Counted from the first letter of the stretch, positions 43,695 to 53,715 are shown. The stretch is DNA of 64,000 bases from Arthrobacter oryzae (GCF_030812315.1 NZ_JAUSSM010000006.1:124001-188000), one strand, 5' to 3'. The notes: generated from the sequence alone by a model not told the origin. Numbers and translations are program-made.

Positions 43695-45185
43695 TTATGA
43701 CTCCTCGGTAGTGGAAAGTTCGACGCCGGCGGCCGGCTCGTGTTCGGCGGCTTCAGGCTGGTCCGCCCACCACTCGCGCAGCTTTGCCTCTGCTACTGCG
43801 GGTTCCAGCGGGCCGTGCTCCATGCGCTCTTCAAGCAGGAACTTGTAGGCCTTGCCCACCACGGGCCCGGGCTTCAGGCCGAGAAGGGCCATGATCTGGC
43901 CCCCGTCGAGGTCGGGCCGGACTGCTTCCAGTGATTCCTGTTCACGCAGCGCCGCGATGCGCGCTTCAAGGTCGTCATAGGCAAAGGACAGCCGGTCCGC
44001 CTTGCGCTGGTTTCGGGTTGTCACGTCGGACCGCGTCAGCAGATGCAGGCGGTCCAGGAGGGGCCCGGCGTCGGTCACGTAGCGGCGGACCGCGGAGTCG
44101 CTCCAGCCGGCCTCCCCGTAGCCGTAGAAGCGCATGTGCAGCTCGACCAGCCGTGCCACGGCCTTTATGGTGTCATTGTCGAAGCGGAGGGCCTTCATCC
44201 GCTTCTTGGTCAGTTTGGAGCCCACCATGTCGTGGTGGCGAAAGCTCACCGCACCGCCCGGCTCAAAACGGCGCGTAGCCGGCTTTCCGACGTCGTGCAT
44301 CAGGGCGGCAAACCGCAGGACAAAATCCGGGCCGGGCACGGGGCCGTCAGCCCCGGTCTCCATCCCGGCGGCCTGCTCCAGAACCTGGAGGGAGTGTTGG
44401 TAGACGTCCTTGTGCCGGTGGTGCTCGTCGGCCTCCAGGCGCAGGGCGGACACTTCCGGCAGGACGAATTCGGCAAGGCCGGTGTCCACCAGGAGGTCTA
44501 TGCCTACGCGGGGGTGCGATCCGCAGATGAGCTTCACCAGTTCCTCGCGAGTCCGCTCCGCCGAGATGATGGTGATCCGCTCCGCCATCCGCGTCATCGC
44601 CTGCTTTACGTCGTCGCGGACCGCCACACCGAGTTGGGAGGCAAACCGGGCCGCCCGCATCATGCGCAGCGGGTCATCAGAAAAGGACGTCTCCGGCGCG
44701 CCCGGCGTGGCCAGCACGGAGGCGTGAAGGTCGCGGACTCCGCCAAACGGGTCCACGAGTTCCATCGAGGGCAGGCGCAGCGCCATGGCATTGATGGTGA
44801 AGTCCCGGCGAAGGAGGTCCTCGGTCAGCGATGAGCCGAACGCGACGGCGGGCTTGCGCGACTCAGGGTCGTAGGCGTCTGCCCGGTAGGTGGTGATCTC
44901 AATCTGGAAACCGGACTTCCGCATTCCGATGGTGCCGAAGGCCCGACCGATCTCCCAGAAGTTGTCCGCCCACTTGCGGATCAGGGCCAGGGTCTGGTCG
45001 GGCGTGGCGTCCGTGGTGAAATCAAGATCGGGGGAGATCCTCCCCAGGAAAAGGTCACGCACGGGTCCGCCCACCAGCGACAGTTCATGCCCGGCGTCGA
45101 CGAAGCGCTGACCGAGCTCCAGGACCACCGGGTCCACATGGAAATCGACGGTGTGGGAGTCGGACTTTTGATGTGCGTGCGCCAT
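43695..45185 (-). CDS. CCA tRNA nucleotidyltransferase
   Basis: A 496-residue enzyme that adds or repairs the CCA end of tRNA. The nucleotidyltransferase head (LVGGPVRDLFLGR, then DLDFTTDATP) carries the metal-binding DxD. A template-like neck (RRDFTINAMALRLP) and an HD domain (FAALMHDVGKPATR) follow. The extra C-terminal HD region resembles the E. coli Cca phosphohydrolase. It faces divergently from the NUDIX gene across a 160-base gap. Its only neighbour in the same direction is the histidine phosphatase. Confidence 0.93.
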   Translation of the reverse strand: MAHAHQKSDSHTVDFHVDPVVLELGQRFVDAGHELSLVGGPVRDLFLGRISPDLDFTTDATPDQTLALIRKWADNFWEIGRAFGTIGMRKSGFQIEITTYRADAYDPESRKPAVAFGSSLTEDLLRRDFTINAMALRLPSMELVDPFGGVRDLHASVLATPGAPETSFSDDPLRMMRAARFASQLGVAVRDDVKQAMTRMAERITIISAERTREELVKLICGSHPRVGIDLLVDTGLAEFVLPEVSALRLEADEHHRHKDVYQHSLQVLEQAAGMETGADGPVPGPDFVLRFAALMHDVGKPATRRFEPGGAVSFRHHDMVGSKLTKKRMKALRFDNDTIKAVARLVELHMRFYGYGEAGWSDSAVRRYVTDAGPLLDRLHLLTRSDVTTRNQRKADRLSFAYDDLEARIAALREQESLEAVRPDLDGGQIMALLGLKPGPVVGKAYKFLLEERMEHGPLEPAVAEAKLREWWADQPEAAEHEPAAGVELSTTEES

Positions 45186-45345
45186 AGTTACTTAAGCTTG
45201 TCAGAAAACCACGCCAACAAGCACCAATAGGGGCCGCCGAACCACGCCGTTACGCCGCGGGTTCCGGAAACTGCGTCACACGCAGTCCACTTTCTTGTCA
45301 TGTTCCGGTCATCACCAAGGGGCAAGAGTCGTTAGAGTGGACTTC

Positions 45346-45894
45346 ATGGCCCATCCCGTACCGAGTGCTCCAGGCAGGAGGACAAACCCACCGTTGCCGT
45401 CGGCAATCGGTGCCCATGTCGCGCCCGCCCAGCACCCGGGGCCGGCCTCGCTGCCCACGGTCGAGGAAGTCTCCGCCGGGGGCGTTGTTGTTGACACGTC
45501 CGACGGCGAGCTGAGGGTTGCGATCATCGCCCGCCTGAACCGCGGCGGACGCCTCGAATGGTGCTTGCCGAAGGGCCACCCGGAGGGCAAGGAAAAGAAC
45601 GAGGAAGCGGCAGTCCGTGAAATCGCCGAAGAAACGGGCATCAGCGGCAATATCCTGGCCCCGCTCGGCAGCATCGACTACTGGTTCACCGTCAGCGGGC
45701 ACCGGGTTCACAAGACCGTCCACCACTACCTGCTCCGGGCCACCGGCGGCGAGCTGACCATCGAAAACGACCCCGACCAGGAAGCAGTGGATGTCGCCTG
45801 GGTGCCCATCCACGAGCTCGCACGCAAGCTTTCCTTTCCGAATGAGCGCCGCATTGCCGACCTCGCCAGAGAAGTCCTGCCGGAACACCTCTGA
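45346..45894 (+). CDS. NUDIX hydrolase
   Basis: A 182-residue pyrophosphohydrolase with an intact NUDIX box, GHPEGKEKNEEAAVREIAEETGI by parts (G-x5-E-x7-REUxEExGU). A Pro/Ala-rich N-terminus of about 35 residues precedes the fold. The family removes oxidised or signalling nucleotides and diphosphate-linked metabolites. It lies between the CCA enzyme and murJ, the order usual in this group. The ATG at 45346 is chosen because the upstream residues lack coding pattern. The substrate is unknown. Confidence 0.88.
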   Translation: MAHPVPSAPGRRTNPPLPSAIGAHVAPAQHPGPASLPTVEEVSAGGVVVDTSDGELRVAIIARLNRGGRLEWCLPKGHPEGKEKNEEAAVREIAEETGISGNILAPLGSIDYWFTVSGHRVHKTVHHYLLRATGGELTIENDPDQEAVDVAWVPIHELARKLSFPNERRIADLAREVLPEHL

Positions 45895-45951
45895 GGTCAT
45901 GTGACTGATTCGATTAGGCGCCCGCGTGCGTAACTGCGCACTCTTGAGACG

Positions 45952-48030
45952 ATGAAGGCCATGCCAGCAGCCAATCCAGCTACCCCCGAGCCGGGCTCGG
46001 CCGATTCCAGGACTGTCCAGCAAGGAGAGGCCCGTTCCAGCGCCATCATGGCGGCAGGGACCCTGGTCTCCCGTTTCCTTGGCTTCGGCAAGACGTGGAT
46101 GCTCGGTGCGGCCCTTGGCCTGGGCTCCACCGTCAATGACACCTTTATCAACGCCAACAACCTGCCGAACCTGATCTTTCTGTTGGTGGCCGGCGGCGTG
46201 TTCAACGCCGTCCTGGTCCCCCAGATCATCAAGGCCAGCAAGGCACCGGACAGGGGAGCGGACTACATCAGCCGGCTCCTTACGCTGGCTGTCCTGGTGC
46301 TTCTGAGCCTGACCCTGCTCGTCACCCTCCTGGCTCCGTGGGTCATCGAGCTGACCACGCAGGGGTACTCGGCCGAACAGAAATCACTCGCGGTTTCCTT
46401 CGCGTTCTGGTGCCTGCCCCAGATCTTCTTCTACGGCCTTTACGCCCTGTTGACGCAGGTGTTGAACGCCAACGGGGCTTTCGGTCCGGCCATGTGGGCG
46501 CCCATCCTGAACAACATCGTGGCCATCGCCGGCCTGGGCATGTTCATCTGGATCCTCGGGCCCAACGTCACTAATCCCCACACGCTGGACAACTGGGGGC
46601 CGACCCAAACATTACTGGTGGCCGGGTTCTCCACCGTGGGCGTGGTGGCCCAGACCGCCATCCTGCTGATTCCGGTGTTCAGGCTCAGGCTGGGGCTCCG
46701 TCCCAGGTTCGGCTGGCGCGGGGTGGGGCTCGGCCAGGCCGCAAAACTGAGCGTCTGGACGCTGCTGACTGCCGCCGTCGGGCAGCTCGCTTTCCTGTAC
46801 GTCATGCGCATTGCCACCATTCCGGGTGCCGAGCGGCTTCGCCTCGAGCACGCGGGGGACCTCTCCGCCGCTGCCACCCTGCCCGGCAACGCCGTGCTGG
46901 AGGTGGCCAGCCAGTTATACCTGCTGCCGCACTCCATCATCGCCTTGTCCCTCGCGACTGTGCTGTTCAACCGGATGACCCGGGCCGTCCAGGACGGGAA
47001 CCGGGCCGAGCTGCGCGACGCCCTGTCCCATGGCCTCAGGACCATGGCGGTGGCCACGGTCTTCGGGGCACTGGCACTGTTCGCCCTCGCCGGGCCGCTG
47101 GGCATGTTCTTCTCGGGCGGCAAAGAGCAGGACGGCGTGATGCTCGCCCAGACGCTCACCATCCTGGCCCTCAGCACGCCGTTCATGAGTGCCAACTTCA
47201 TGATGTCCCGGGTCTTCTACGCAAACGAGGACGCCCGGACCCCGTTCTACATCCAGCTCGTGCTGGCGCTCGTCAACGTCGTGGCGGCGTTCTGCATCCA
47301 GTTCCTGCCCTTCGACCAGATTATTTTCGCCATTGCCATCCTGTACACGGGCGGAAACATCCTGTCCGTGGTTGTGAGCGCGTTCTTCCTACGCCGCCTG
47401 CTGGGTCATCTGGACGGTCCGCGGATCGCCAACTCGTACATCCGAATGGGTTACGCGGCGCTGGGTTCCGCTGTGGCCGGCGCCGGTACGCTGTGGCTCA
47501 TGGGCAGCTACAGTGCCGATGGATTCGCCTGGAGCGGCAGGATCGAGGCCTTGGTGACCATTGTCGTCGTCGGGCCTGTGATGCTCGTGGCATACCTGTT
47601 GCTGCTGAAGCTTTTCCGCGTCACGGAACTTCGCGACCTGTTGCAGCCCCTGCTGGGCCGGTTGGGCCGGGGCTCCGCTCCAGCCGCCGCACCGGCGGCT
47701 CCGGGGACGCCGGCGGGCACCGCTTCGGCACGGGAACGGACGACGGCGGAGCGCGCCACAGTTTCGGTCGATACCGGACTGATTCCTAGGATATCCGGAG
47801 AGTTCGATGCCGCATCATTCCGCGCGGGACCGCAGGTTCAAGAACCGCCCCGGCACGACGACGGGCAGCATCCCGCGACCGCGGGCGAATACCTCCCGGC
47901 AGAGGAAGTGCCCAACACGGCCCGCGGGAGCATCGTGCGTGAGGAGATCCCGCTGCCTGGCCGCAGGACCTTCCAGGGAACGGCCGGCCGCAACCCGTAC
48001 TTCAGCAAGCACCGAAGGAAGAAAAGGTGA
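45952..48030 (+). CDS. murJ: Lipid II flippase MurJ (MviN)
   Basis: A polytopic protein of 692 residues in the MVF family, which moves lipid II across the membrane for peptidoglycan synthesis. The first helices with AGTLVSRFLGFGKTWMLGAALG and the segment NLPNLIFLLVAGGVFNAVLVPQ are characteristic; about 14 helices fill residues 30-545. A cytosolic tail of about 140 residues rich in Ala, Pro and Arg follows. In Mycobacterium the same protein continues into a pseudokinase; here that part is a separate downstream gene. Confidence 0.93.
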   Translation: MKAMPAANPATPEPGSADSRTVQQGEARSSAIMAAGTLVSRFLGFGKTWMLGAALGLGSTVNDTFINANNLPNLIFLLVAGGVFNAVLVPQIIKASKAPDRGADYISRLLTLAVLVLLSLTLLVTLLAPWVIELTTQGYSAEQKSLAVSFAFWCLPQIFFYGLYALLTQVLNANGAFGPAMWAPILNNIVAIAGLGMFIWILGPNVTNPHTLDNWGPTQTLLVAGFSTVGVVAQTAILLIPVFRLRLGLRPRFGWRGVGLGQAAKLSVWTLLTAAVGQLAFLYVMRIATIPGAERLRLEHAGDLSAAATLPGNAVLEVASQLYLLPHSIIALSLATVLFNRMTRAVQDGNRAELRDALSHGLRTMAVATVFGALALFALAGPLGMFFSGGKEQDGVMLAQTLTILALSTPFMSANFMMSRVFYANEDARTPFYIQLVLALVNVVAAFCIQFLPFDQIIFAIAILYTGGNILSVVVSAFFLRRLLGHLDGPRIANSYIRMGYAALGSAVAGAGTLWLMGSYSADGFAWSGRIEALVTIVVVGPVMLVAYLLLLKLFRVTELRDLLQPLLGRLGRGSAPAAAPAAPGTPAGTASARERTTAERATVSVDTGLIPRISGEFDAASFRAGPQVQEPPRHDDGQHPATAGEYLPAEEVPNTARGSIVREEIPLPGRRTFQGTAGRNPYFSKHRRKKR

Positions 48031-48195
48031 CAACGCGGCGGTTTCACAGCGCCTGTCTCACACGGCCGTTATGCTCCATCGGCTAGGATCAGAAGCTAAC
48101 TAGGGTAATTACAGACCAGAAATTAACCGGCTAACCGGTGTATCCGCTTTGGCATGACCGAGGCGGCAATTCCCCGGACAGTCTAGGAGGAACCC

Positions 48196-49809
48196 GTGTC
48201 CCACCCGATCGATGTTGGATCAGTGCTCGGCGGCCGCTACAAGGTCACCGCCACCGTATTGACCTCACACGACCATGATCTGGTGCTGGATGGTGTTGAC
48301 CAAGTCCTCAACCGGCCAGTGAGCATCCTGGTTGCGGGTCCTGACAATGCGGAGCAGGTAGCCCAAAGCGCCCGTGAGGTTGCCACCGGCGAACGTCCCG
48401 GAAATGTGCAGATCCTGGACCTTGGCGTCAGCGATTCCACAACCTACCTGATCACCAACCACACGTCGGCCGCCGACCTCCTGGACCTCGTGGTGGCATC
48501 CAACCCGCCCTACGTCGAGCCCTTCTTCACGGACACCCTCGGCAGCGAAATTTTCGGCCAGGCCCGTTCCCACGAGCCGGAGACCTATGACGGCCTGTAC
48601 GACGAAGAAGAAGTTGACGCCGGCTACATCAATTACGGCAACAACCAGCCCGCCGGACAGGAACGCAAGAAATCATCGCCCCCGGTGGTTCCGCCGGTTG
48701 TCCCGGCGCGCGTTGCACCGGCGCGCCCGTCGTCGGCGCCATCCCTTGGCTCCTCCGGCGCCGGTGCTGCCAACGGACGCGGATCCGGTGCAGGGGCTGC
48801 TGCTGCCGGTGCCGCCGGGCTCGCGGCCGGTGCCGCAGCGGCGGGCAAGTCGTCCAGGGAGCCTTCCACCGCGCCCCAGGCGACCACCCCGCAGCAGGCG
48901 GTTCCCCAACAGGCCAGCACACCGGCGTCGGCCCCCAGCGCGCAGCGGAACACAGAATCGCTGAGTGCCCAGGCCTCGGCTGCTGAATCTCCAAAAGTGT
49001 CCCTGTGGGCGGACGATGACTACGACTACACGGATGAAGCGGCGCCCTCCACCGGACCAGCCAAAACAGCACGGGAACGCATGGCTGGCACCTTCCCGGC
49101 CTTCGCCCGGAACGGTCGGGACGACGAAACAGACGAATATTATGACGACGAAGAGCCTCCAGAGCGCGAGCCCCGGTCAATGCGCTGGCTCGTGGGCGGG
49201 CTGCTGGCTGCCGTATTGGTAGTTGGCCTCATCTTTGCCGTATCCAACCTGGGAAGCCTGTTTAAGAGCGAGCCCCAGAGTAATCCCGTTCCAGGAACGT
49301 CCGGCACCGCGCAACCCCAGACGTCCGGGCAGGCCACGCCCAGCGCATCTGCGCCGGTGGCAGGTCCGCCGGCGGTCGAGGGCGTCTCCCGCCTGGGTGA
49401 CTTTGATTTTGCCGCCACCTACGACGGCGACCTTTCCAAGACGTTCGACGGCAACGGTGCAAGCTATTGGTCGGACATGGAGTTCGCCACGGACAACTGG
49501 GGCGGCCTGGCTCCTGACGTGTCCCTCGTCGTCAAGCTGAAGAATCCCTCGAAAGTCTCTTCCATCACGCTGAGCCAGCTGGGCGGTTCCGGCGGCAGCA
49601 TCAGCGTGCTGACAAACGACCGCCCGTCCATGGAGGGAGCCAAGCAGGTTGGGAGCAACAGCTTCACCTCGCCGGACCTGACCATGCCGCTGCCTGAGCC
49701 GGTTACGGCCCAGTACGTGATTGTGTCCATCAAGAACCTTCCCAAGCTGGCGGCGCCCAAGACGCGCTTCGGCTACGGGCTCCGCCTCGCCGAGATCAAG
49801 GTTCAGTAG
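48196..49809 (+). CDS. MurJ-associated pseudokinase-like membrane protein
   Basis: A 537-residue protein. The first 90 residues resemble only the N-lobe of a Ser/Thr kinase (VLGGRYKV, then LDGVDQVLNRPVSILVAG); no HRD or DFG motif follows. A low-complexity Ala/Gly/Pro-rich linker (about 155-290) leads to a single membrane helix (about 333-353). An outer domain with a discoidin-like pattern (FAATYDGDLSKTFDGNGASYWS, near 405-530) completes it. This is the layout of the C-terminal half of mycobacterial MviN, which binds FhaA after PknB phosphorylation. A regulatory role for MurJ is inferred from that. Confidence 0.75.
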   Translation: MSHPIDVGSVLGGRYKVTATVLTSHDHDLVLDGVDQVLNRPVSILVAGPDNAEQVAQSAREVATGERPGNVQILDLGVSDSTTYLITNHTSAADLLDLVVASNPPYVEPFFTDTLGSEIFGQARSHEPETYDGLYDEEEVDAGYINYGNNQPAGQERKKSSPPVVPPVVPARVAPARPSSAPSLGSSGAGAANGRGSGAGAAAAGAAGLAAGAAAAGKSSREPSTAPQATTPQQAVPQQASTPASAPSAQRNTESLSAQASAAESPKVSLWADDDYDYTDEAAPSTGPAKTARERMAGTFPAFARNGRDDETDEYYDDEEPPEREPRSMRWLVGGLLAAVLVVGLIFAVSNLGSLFKSEPQSNPVPGTSGTAQPQTSGQATPSASAPVAGPPAVEGVSRLGDFDFAATYDGDLSKTFDGNGASYWSDMEFATDNWGGLAPDVSLVVKLKNPSKVSSITLSQLGGSGGSISVLTNDRPSMEGAKQVGSNSFTSPDLTMPLPEPVTAQYVIVSIKNLPKLAAPKTRFGYGLRLAEIKVQ

Positions 49810-49931
49810 GGGACGGCACGCCCGGCAGCAACGGGCCCACCGGCGCGTTGGAGGCCCGGTAACAGGGCGTCTCCCAGCCCAGCAAGGCGGTACCCTGAGT
49901 GGTGGCGTCTTGTTGGGCTACCGCCTACCCC

Positions 49932-49957
49932 GGAATATTCAGCACCAACAATGGGTT
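49932..49957 (+). promoter_or_regulatory. SigR/SigH-type promoter for trxB-trxA
   Basis: GGAAT at 49932-49936 is followed by exactly 18 bases and GTT at 49955-49957, matching the actinobacterial SigR/SigH consensus GGAAT-N18-GTT. It lies 60 bases before trxB. This sigma factor answers disulfide stress and is known to drive trxBA in related genera, so thiol stress should induce the operon. Confidence 0.75.
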
Positions 49958-50017
49958 GTGCCATGTGGCCGGCCATCAAAAGCAGGCGCATCGACTAAGG
50001 AAGAGGTTCACCGTTCA

Positions 50018-50974
50018 GTGAGCAACGCAGAAAACACCGCGTCCCAGGTACGTGATGTCATCATCGTCGGCTCCGGCCCTGCAGGCTACACGGCTGCAGT
50101 CTATACGGCACGAGCCAACCTGAAGCCTCTGCTCCTTGCCGGTTCCGTTACGGCCGGTGGAGAACTGATGAACACCACCGATGTGGAGAACTACCCCGGA
50201 TTCCCGGAGGGAATTATGGGTCCGGACCTGATGGAGAACTTCGAAAAGCAGGCCGCACGCTTCGGAACGGAAATCCAGTTCGAGGACGTCACCGCACTTG
50301 ACCTCGACGGCGACATCAAGACCGTCACCATCGCCACGGGAGAGACGTTCCAGGCCCGCTCCATCATCCTCTCTACCGGTTCGGCTTACCGCGAGCTCGG
50401 TCTTCCCAACGAGAAGCGACTGTCAGGCCACGGCGTTAGCTGGTGTGCAACCTGCGATGGTTTCTTTTTCAAGGATCAGGACATCGCGGTTATCGGCGGC
50501 GGAGACTCCGCCATGGAGGAAGCACTGTTCCTCACCAAGTTCGCCAAGTCAGTCACAGTGGTGCACCGCCGGGACACGCTCAAGGCATCCAAGATCATGG
50601 GCGACCGGGCGCAGGCCCACGAGAAGATCAACTTCGTGTGGAACACAGCCGTTGAGGATGTGCTGGGCGGGGACAAGGTCACCGGCCTGAAGCTGAAGAA
50701 TCTTGTGGACGGCACCGAATCTGAGTTGGCTGTAACAGGCGTCTTCGTAGCCATCGGAAACGATCCGCGCACCGAGCTCATCAAGGACACGCTGGACCTT
50801 ACGCCGGAGGGCACCATCGCCGTCGAGGGCCGCAGCTCCAAGACGAGCGTCAAGGGCGTATTTGCTGCCGGCGACGTTGTGGACCCCACGTACCGCCAGG
50901 CCATCACTGCATCCGGCTCGGGCTGCGTTGCAGCCATCGACGTCGAGCACTACCTCGCAGACTTCCACGCCTAA
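50018..50974 (+). CDS. trxB: Thioredoxin-disulfide reductase
   Basis: A 318-residue flavoprotein that passes electrons from NADPH to thioredoxin. The FAD-binding VIIVGSGPAGYTAAVYTARA is at the start, the redox-active disulfide is WCATCDG, and VIGGGDSAMEEALFL is the NADPH site; GVFAAGDVVDPTYRQ closes the FAD domain. The GTG start follows AAGGAAGAGG ten bases upstream. A longer frame back to 49721 overlaps the pseudokinase gene and is not supported. It is co-transcribed with trxA. Confidence 0.96.
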   Translation: MSNAENTASQVRDVIIVGSGPAGYTAAVYTARANLKPLLLAGSVTAGGELMNTTDVENYPGFPEGIMGPDLMENFEKQAARFGTEIQFEDVTALDLDGDIKTVTIATGETFQARSIILSTGSAYRELGLPNEKRLSGHGVSWCATCDGFFFKDQDIAVIGGGDSAMEEALFLTKFAKSVTVVHRRDTLKASKIMGDRAQAHEKINFVWNTAVEDVLGGDKVTGLKLKNLVDGTESELAVTGVFVAIGNDPRTELIKDTLDLTPEGTIAVEGRSSKTSVKGVFAAGDVVDPTYRQAITASGSGCVAAIDVEHYLADFHA

Positions 50975-51011
50975 ACAGCGCACTATTGATCCGAAGGGAA
51001 ACAACAAGGCA

Positions 51012-51338
51012 ATGAGCAACGCAAAAGACGTAACGGACGCAAGTTTCAGCACGGATGTACTGTCGGCCGACAAGCCGGTCATCGTGGACTTCTGGGCGGA
51101 GTGGTGCGGTCCCTGCCGCAAGCTGGGCCCCATCCTGGACGAGATCTCTGTCGAGTACAGCGAGAAGGTCAATGTCGTCAAGGTGAACGTCGATGACAAC
51201 CCGGCTATTGCTGCCGAGTACGGTATCACCTCGATTCCAGCTGTCTACCTGTTCGAGGGTGGCGAGGTGAAGAACACCGTCATCGGTGCCAAGCCGAAGC
51301 AGTTCTTCGAGAAGGAATTTGCCGACGTCCTCTCGTAG
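51012..51338 (+). CDS. trxA: Thioredoxin
   Basis: A 108-residue protein with the active site WCGPC (31-35) in the context IVDFWAEWCGPCRK, cis-Pro region TSIPAVYLF and GAKPKQFFEKEF at the end. It reduces protein disulfides and is recycled by the adjacent TrxB. The ATG at 51012 lies 37 bases after the trxB stop. Strong terminator beyond its stop. Confidence 0.96.
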   Translation: MSNAKDVTDASFSTDVLSADKPVIVDFWAEWCGPCRKLGPILDEISVEYSEKVNVVKVNVDDNPAIAAEYGITSIPAVYLFEGGEVKNTVIGAKPKQFFEKEFADVLS

Positions 51339-51402
51339 CACGCTGGCCGCTTAAGGGCGGATCAAGCGCCGTTGACCACGCAGACCCCCGGACTTGCGGG
51401 GC

Positions 51403-51446
51403 GAAACGGTGGCCATCACTCAATCAGGGTGATGGCCACCGTTTTC
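51403..51446 (+). terminator. Strong Rho-independent terminator after trxA
   Basis: GAAACGGTGGCCATCAC pairs with GTGATGGCCACCGTTTTC around a nine-base loop, giving a 17-bp stem that ends in T-rich sequence. It closes the trxB-trxA transcript at the edge of the gene-free region. Confidence 0.92.
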
Positions 51447-51866
51447 GTTTCACGGTTCGGGTCGTGTCCCGGCGCGTCGGGAGTACGTGTCCGCAGTGCA
51501 AGTAGCCATTTGGGGTGGGAATCGAACTTTGAGGCGCCAGTGGGTCCGGACGGTACCGGGGGAGGACTGCAGAGATCGGATTCAGGCAAGGGGCTTACGT
51601 GGCAGCCGGCCATCGACGGAACCTAAACTTCGGTCAGTTGGTTCAGGCGATACTCTTCTGCAGAAGAGGCTCACAGTGTGACCGGAATTGTGCCCCTACC
51701 TGGGGTCACCCAAACTCGTCCGACTGGGGTGTCAAGGCATCTGGAGGCGAAGAATCACAGGCTGGCCGGCGGCGGAGAGATGGCTTCGCAACGATGGTCG
51801 GCGGCCGGATCTCAAACATTCGGGCCTTGGCGGCAATCAGGCTAACGGCCAGCTCCTGACGGCGAG

Positions 51867-51882
51867 TGTTTCACGTGAAACA
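51867..51882. promoter_or_regulatory. parS site 1
   Basis: Perfect 16-bp TGTTTCACGTGAAACA, the ParB-binding centromere sequence. It forms the first half of a duplicated 30-bp unit (51854-51883). Confidence 0.95.
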
Positions 51883-51904
51883 CTGGGCCGATCCTGACGG
51901 TGAG

Positions 51905-51919
51905 TGTTCACGTGAAACA
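51905..51919. promoter_or_regulatory. Defective parS copy (one-base deletion)
   Basis: TGTTCACGTGAAACA is a parS lacking one T in the left arm. It lies in the second copy (51892-51920) of the tandem duplication that includes site 1. The altered half-site spacing probably weakens ParB binding. Confidence 0.75.
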
Positions 51920-52131
51920 CGCTAATCTGAGTTCCTGAGAGCCTGCGGGGCTACTGGCACCGAACCCTCATCGGCCCTGGAATCGCGACAAATACAGCGA
52001 GACTGTCCAGGCAGCAACTCAGTCTACGAAGGCTGATGGGGTCGGAGCGGAGTGCGGGCGTGGGGGACGGGTGGATTGGCGGAAACCTACGTGTGGACGC
52101 ACCCGCTGGCTCAACAGTGTCTGCGGGCTGA

Positions 52132-52147
52132 CGTTTCACGTGAAACA
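52132..52147. promoter_or_regulatory. parS site 2
   Basis: CGTTTCACGTGAAACA; the 14-bp core GTTTCACGTGAAAC at 52133-52146 is exact. Confidence 0.93.
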
Positions 52148-52947
52148 ACCGCCGCCCCATGTGCCTATTTCCCGCCCCAGGGTGCCTCGAGCCCACGACT
52201 CCACAGCACCCGTTGATTCTTACACCCTCGATCCCAGCCCAGGCACGTCCGGGCATGCCAGGTGATCTACCTACTGACCGCCCGAGGCCCGGCTGACCTC
52301 AGGATGGGAAACTGCATCCCCACCTCGGCATTGTGTCCGCCGAGAAAAACCTGCAAAAGCGCCGCCTCGTTGACATCAATCGAACCTACGAGCATAGTTC
52401 CCACCCCCATGGCGGAGCGAAGCCCCTCGGGAACTAGTCGCTGAATCAGTCAGATCCACATTGCTCCAAAATGAAGTGCGCTCCAAAAACCTTGGGAGAT
52501 TGCTCGAATCTGCACACCTCGTGCAAAGGAGGAGTCGTGACATGGCAAGGCGGCCCTCATGGGTTTGCTGCCTCGCGTACCAGCAAGTTCCGGTCGGAGG
52601 ACCCGCTACTTGTGCGTTGATGCGCTCATGTCGGGCCGTTGCGCCTGCTGCGGGTATCCCTTGTGCCTGCACTTGAATCCATCTTGATTTCTTCACCGGT
52701 GGTCGGCTAGCTGCCTGCACAAACCAAATGCGTGTTGCCGATCCAGGATCCAAATCGGTATTGTCGCCGCCGGAACATCGCACGCTTGGCAACTGGAACG
52801 ACGGCCGGTCAGCGAGAATGCCCAAACCCAGAACCCGTGGCGTGAACAATCCATTGGGGACTGCTGACGCAACGGCAGCAGTCCCCGACAATGCCCAACC
52901 GCTCGTCCAGGTATAGCGAACGCAGGATCGGAGCCAGGGGCGACGTA

Positions 52948-52963
52948 TGTTTCACGTGAAACA
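52948..52963. promoter_or_regulatory. parS site 3
   Basis: Perfect TGTTTCACGTGAAACA, extended to an 18-bp palindrome by flanking A and T. Confidence 0.95.
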
Positions 52964-53699
52964 TAGCTGGCGGCTATCAATTGCCCACCGCAGAACGCGG
53001 CTCAGCCACTACCTCCAATTGCGAAGCTCGATGCGAAACCGGTGCGCAGCAGAGTCCCGCCTGCGGAGTGTTGATTTCGCATCCTGTAAAAGGTGAGAAA
53101 GGCCAGAGCAGGAAGCAACCCTGAAGCTCGCAGTCGACCAGAAGGCCCTGGTCCTGTACTCCGAGGAAATGTTGGAGAGCCGGCGCCTCCTGACGCCGTC
53201 GAACCGCGCGAACACGACGTGCACAACTCGATAGCGAACGTCCACACACGCCGACTGCGGCTTCGTGGCTGCGCATTCCTCGACGACGCGTTCGTCGACT
53301 ATTCGGGGGCGGTCATTCTGCCATCAACAGATTCCAGTTCCTTAAGCAGTGCACAGCCTCCGATCCTTCCGGTGTTAGACCGCCCTGATGGTGTCCGCCG
53401 ACCAGAAGCTCAGTGAGAAGGGGCTCTGTTGTAAGTGACTACTGTCGTGGTTGTACATGACTACTGTCGGGGCAACCCTAGGACGCCACGCGGGGCTTCG
53501 AGGCGGCCCGAGCGACGCACCGCACTGCGCGTCGGTAGCTATATCGGCCGGGGTGAGCAACCGCCCCGAGCCATCAGATGGCTCCGAGGCTTCCTGTTCA
53601 GGGCATTCGGGAACCCGCGAACTGCTCCACGCCCCCGCAGTACGGGGACGGCCAGAATGGCCACCGAAGATGAGGGCCATCAACTCGGCACGCACATAA

Positions 53700-53715
53700 T
53701 GTTTCACGTGAAACG
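53700..53715. promoter_or_regulatory. parS site 4
   Basis: TGTTTCACGTGAAACG; exact 14-bp core at 53701-53714. Confidence 0.93.

Noticed and set aside
49721..50017. Upstream start of trxB at 49721
   Set aside because: It would overlap the pseudokinase-like gene and the SigR promoter; the GTG at 50018 has the ribosome-binding site.
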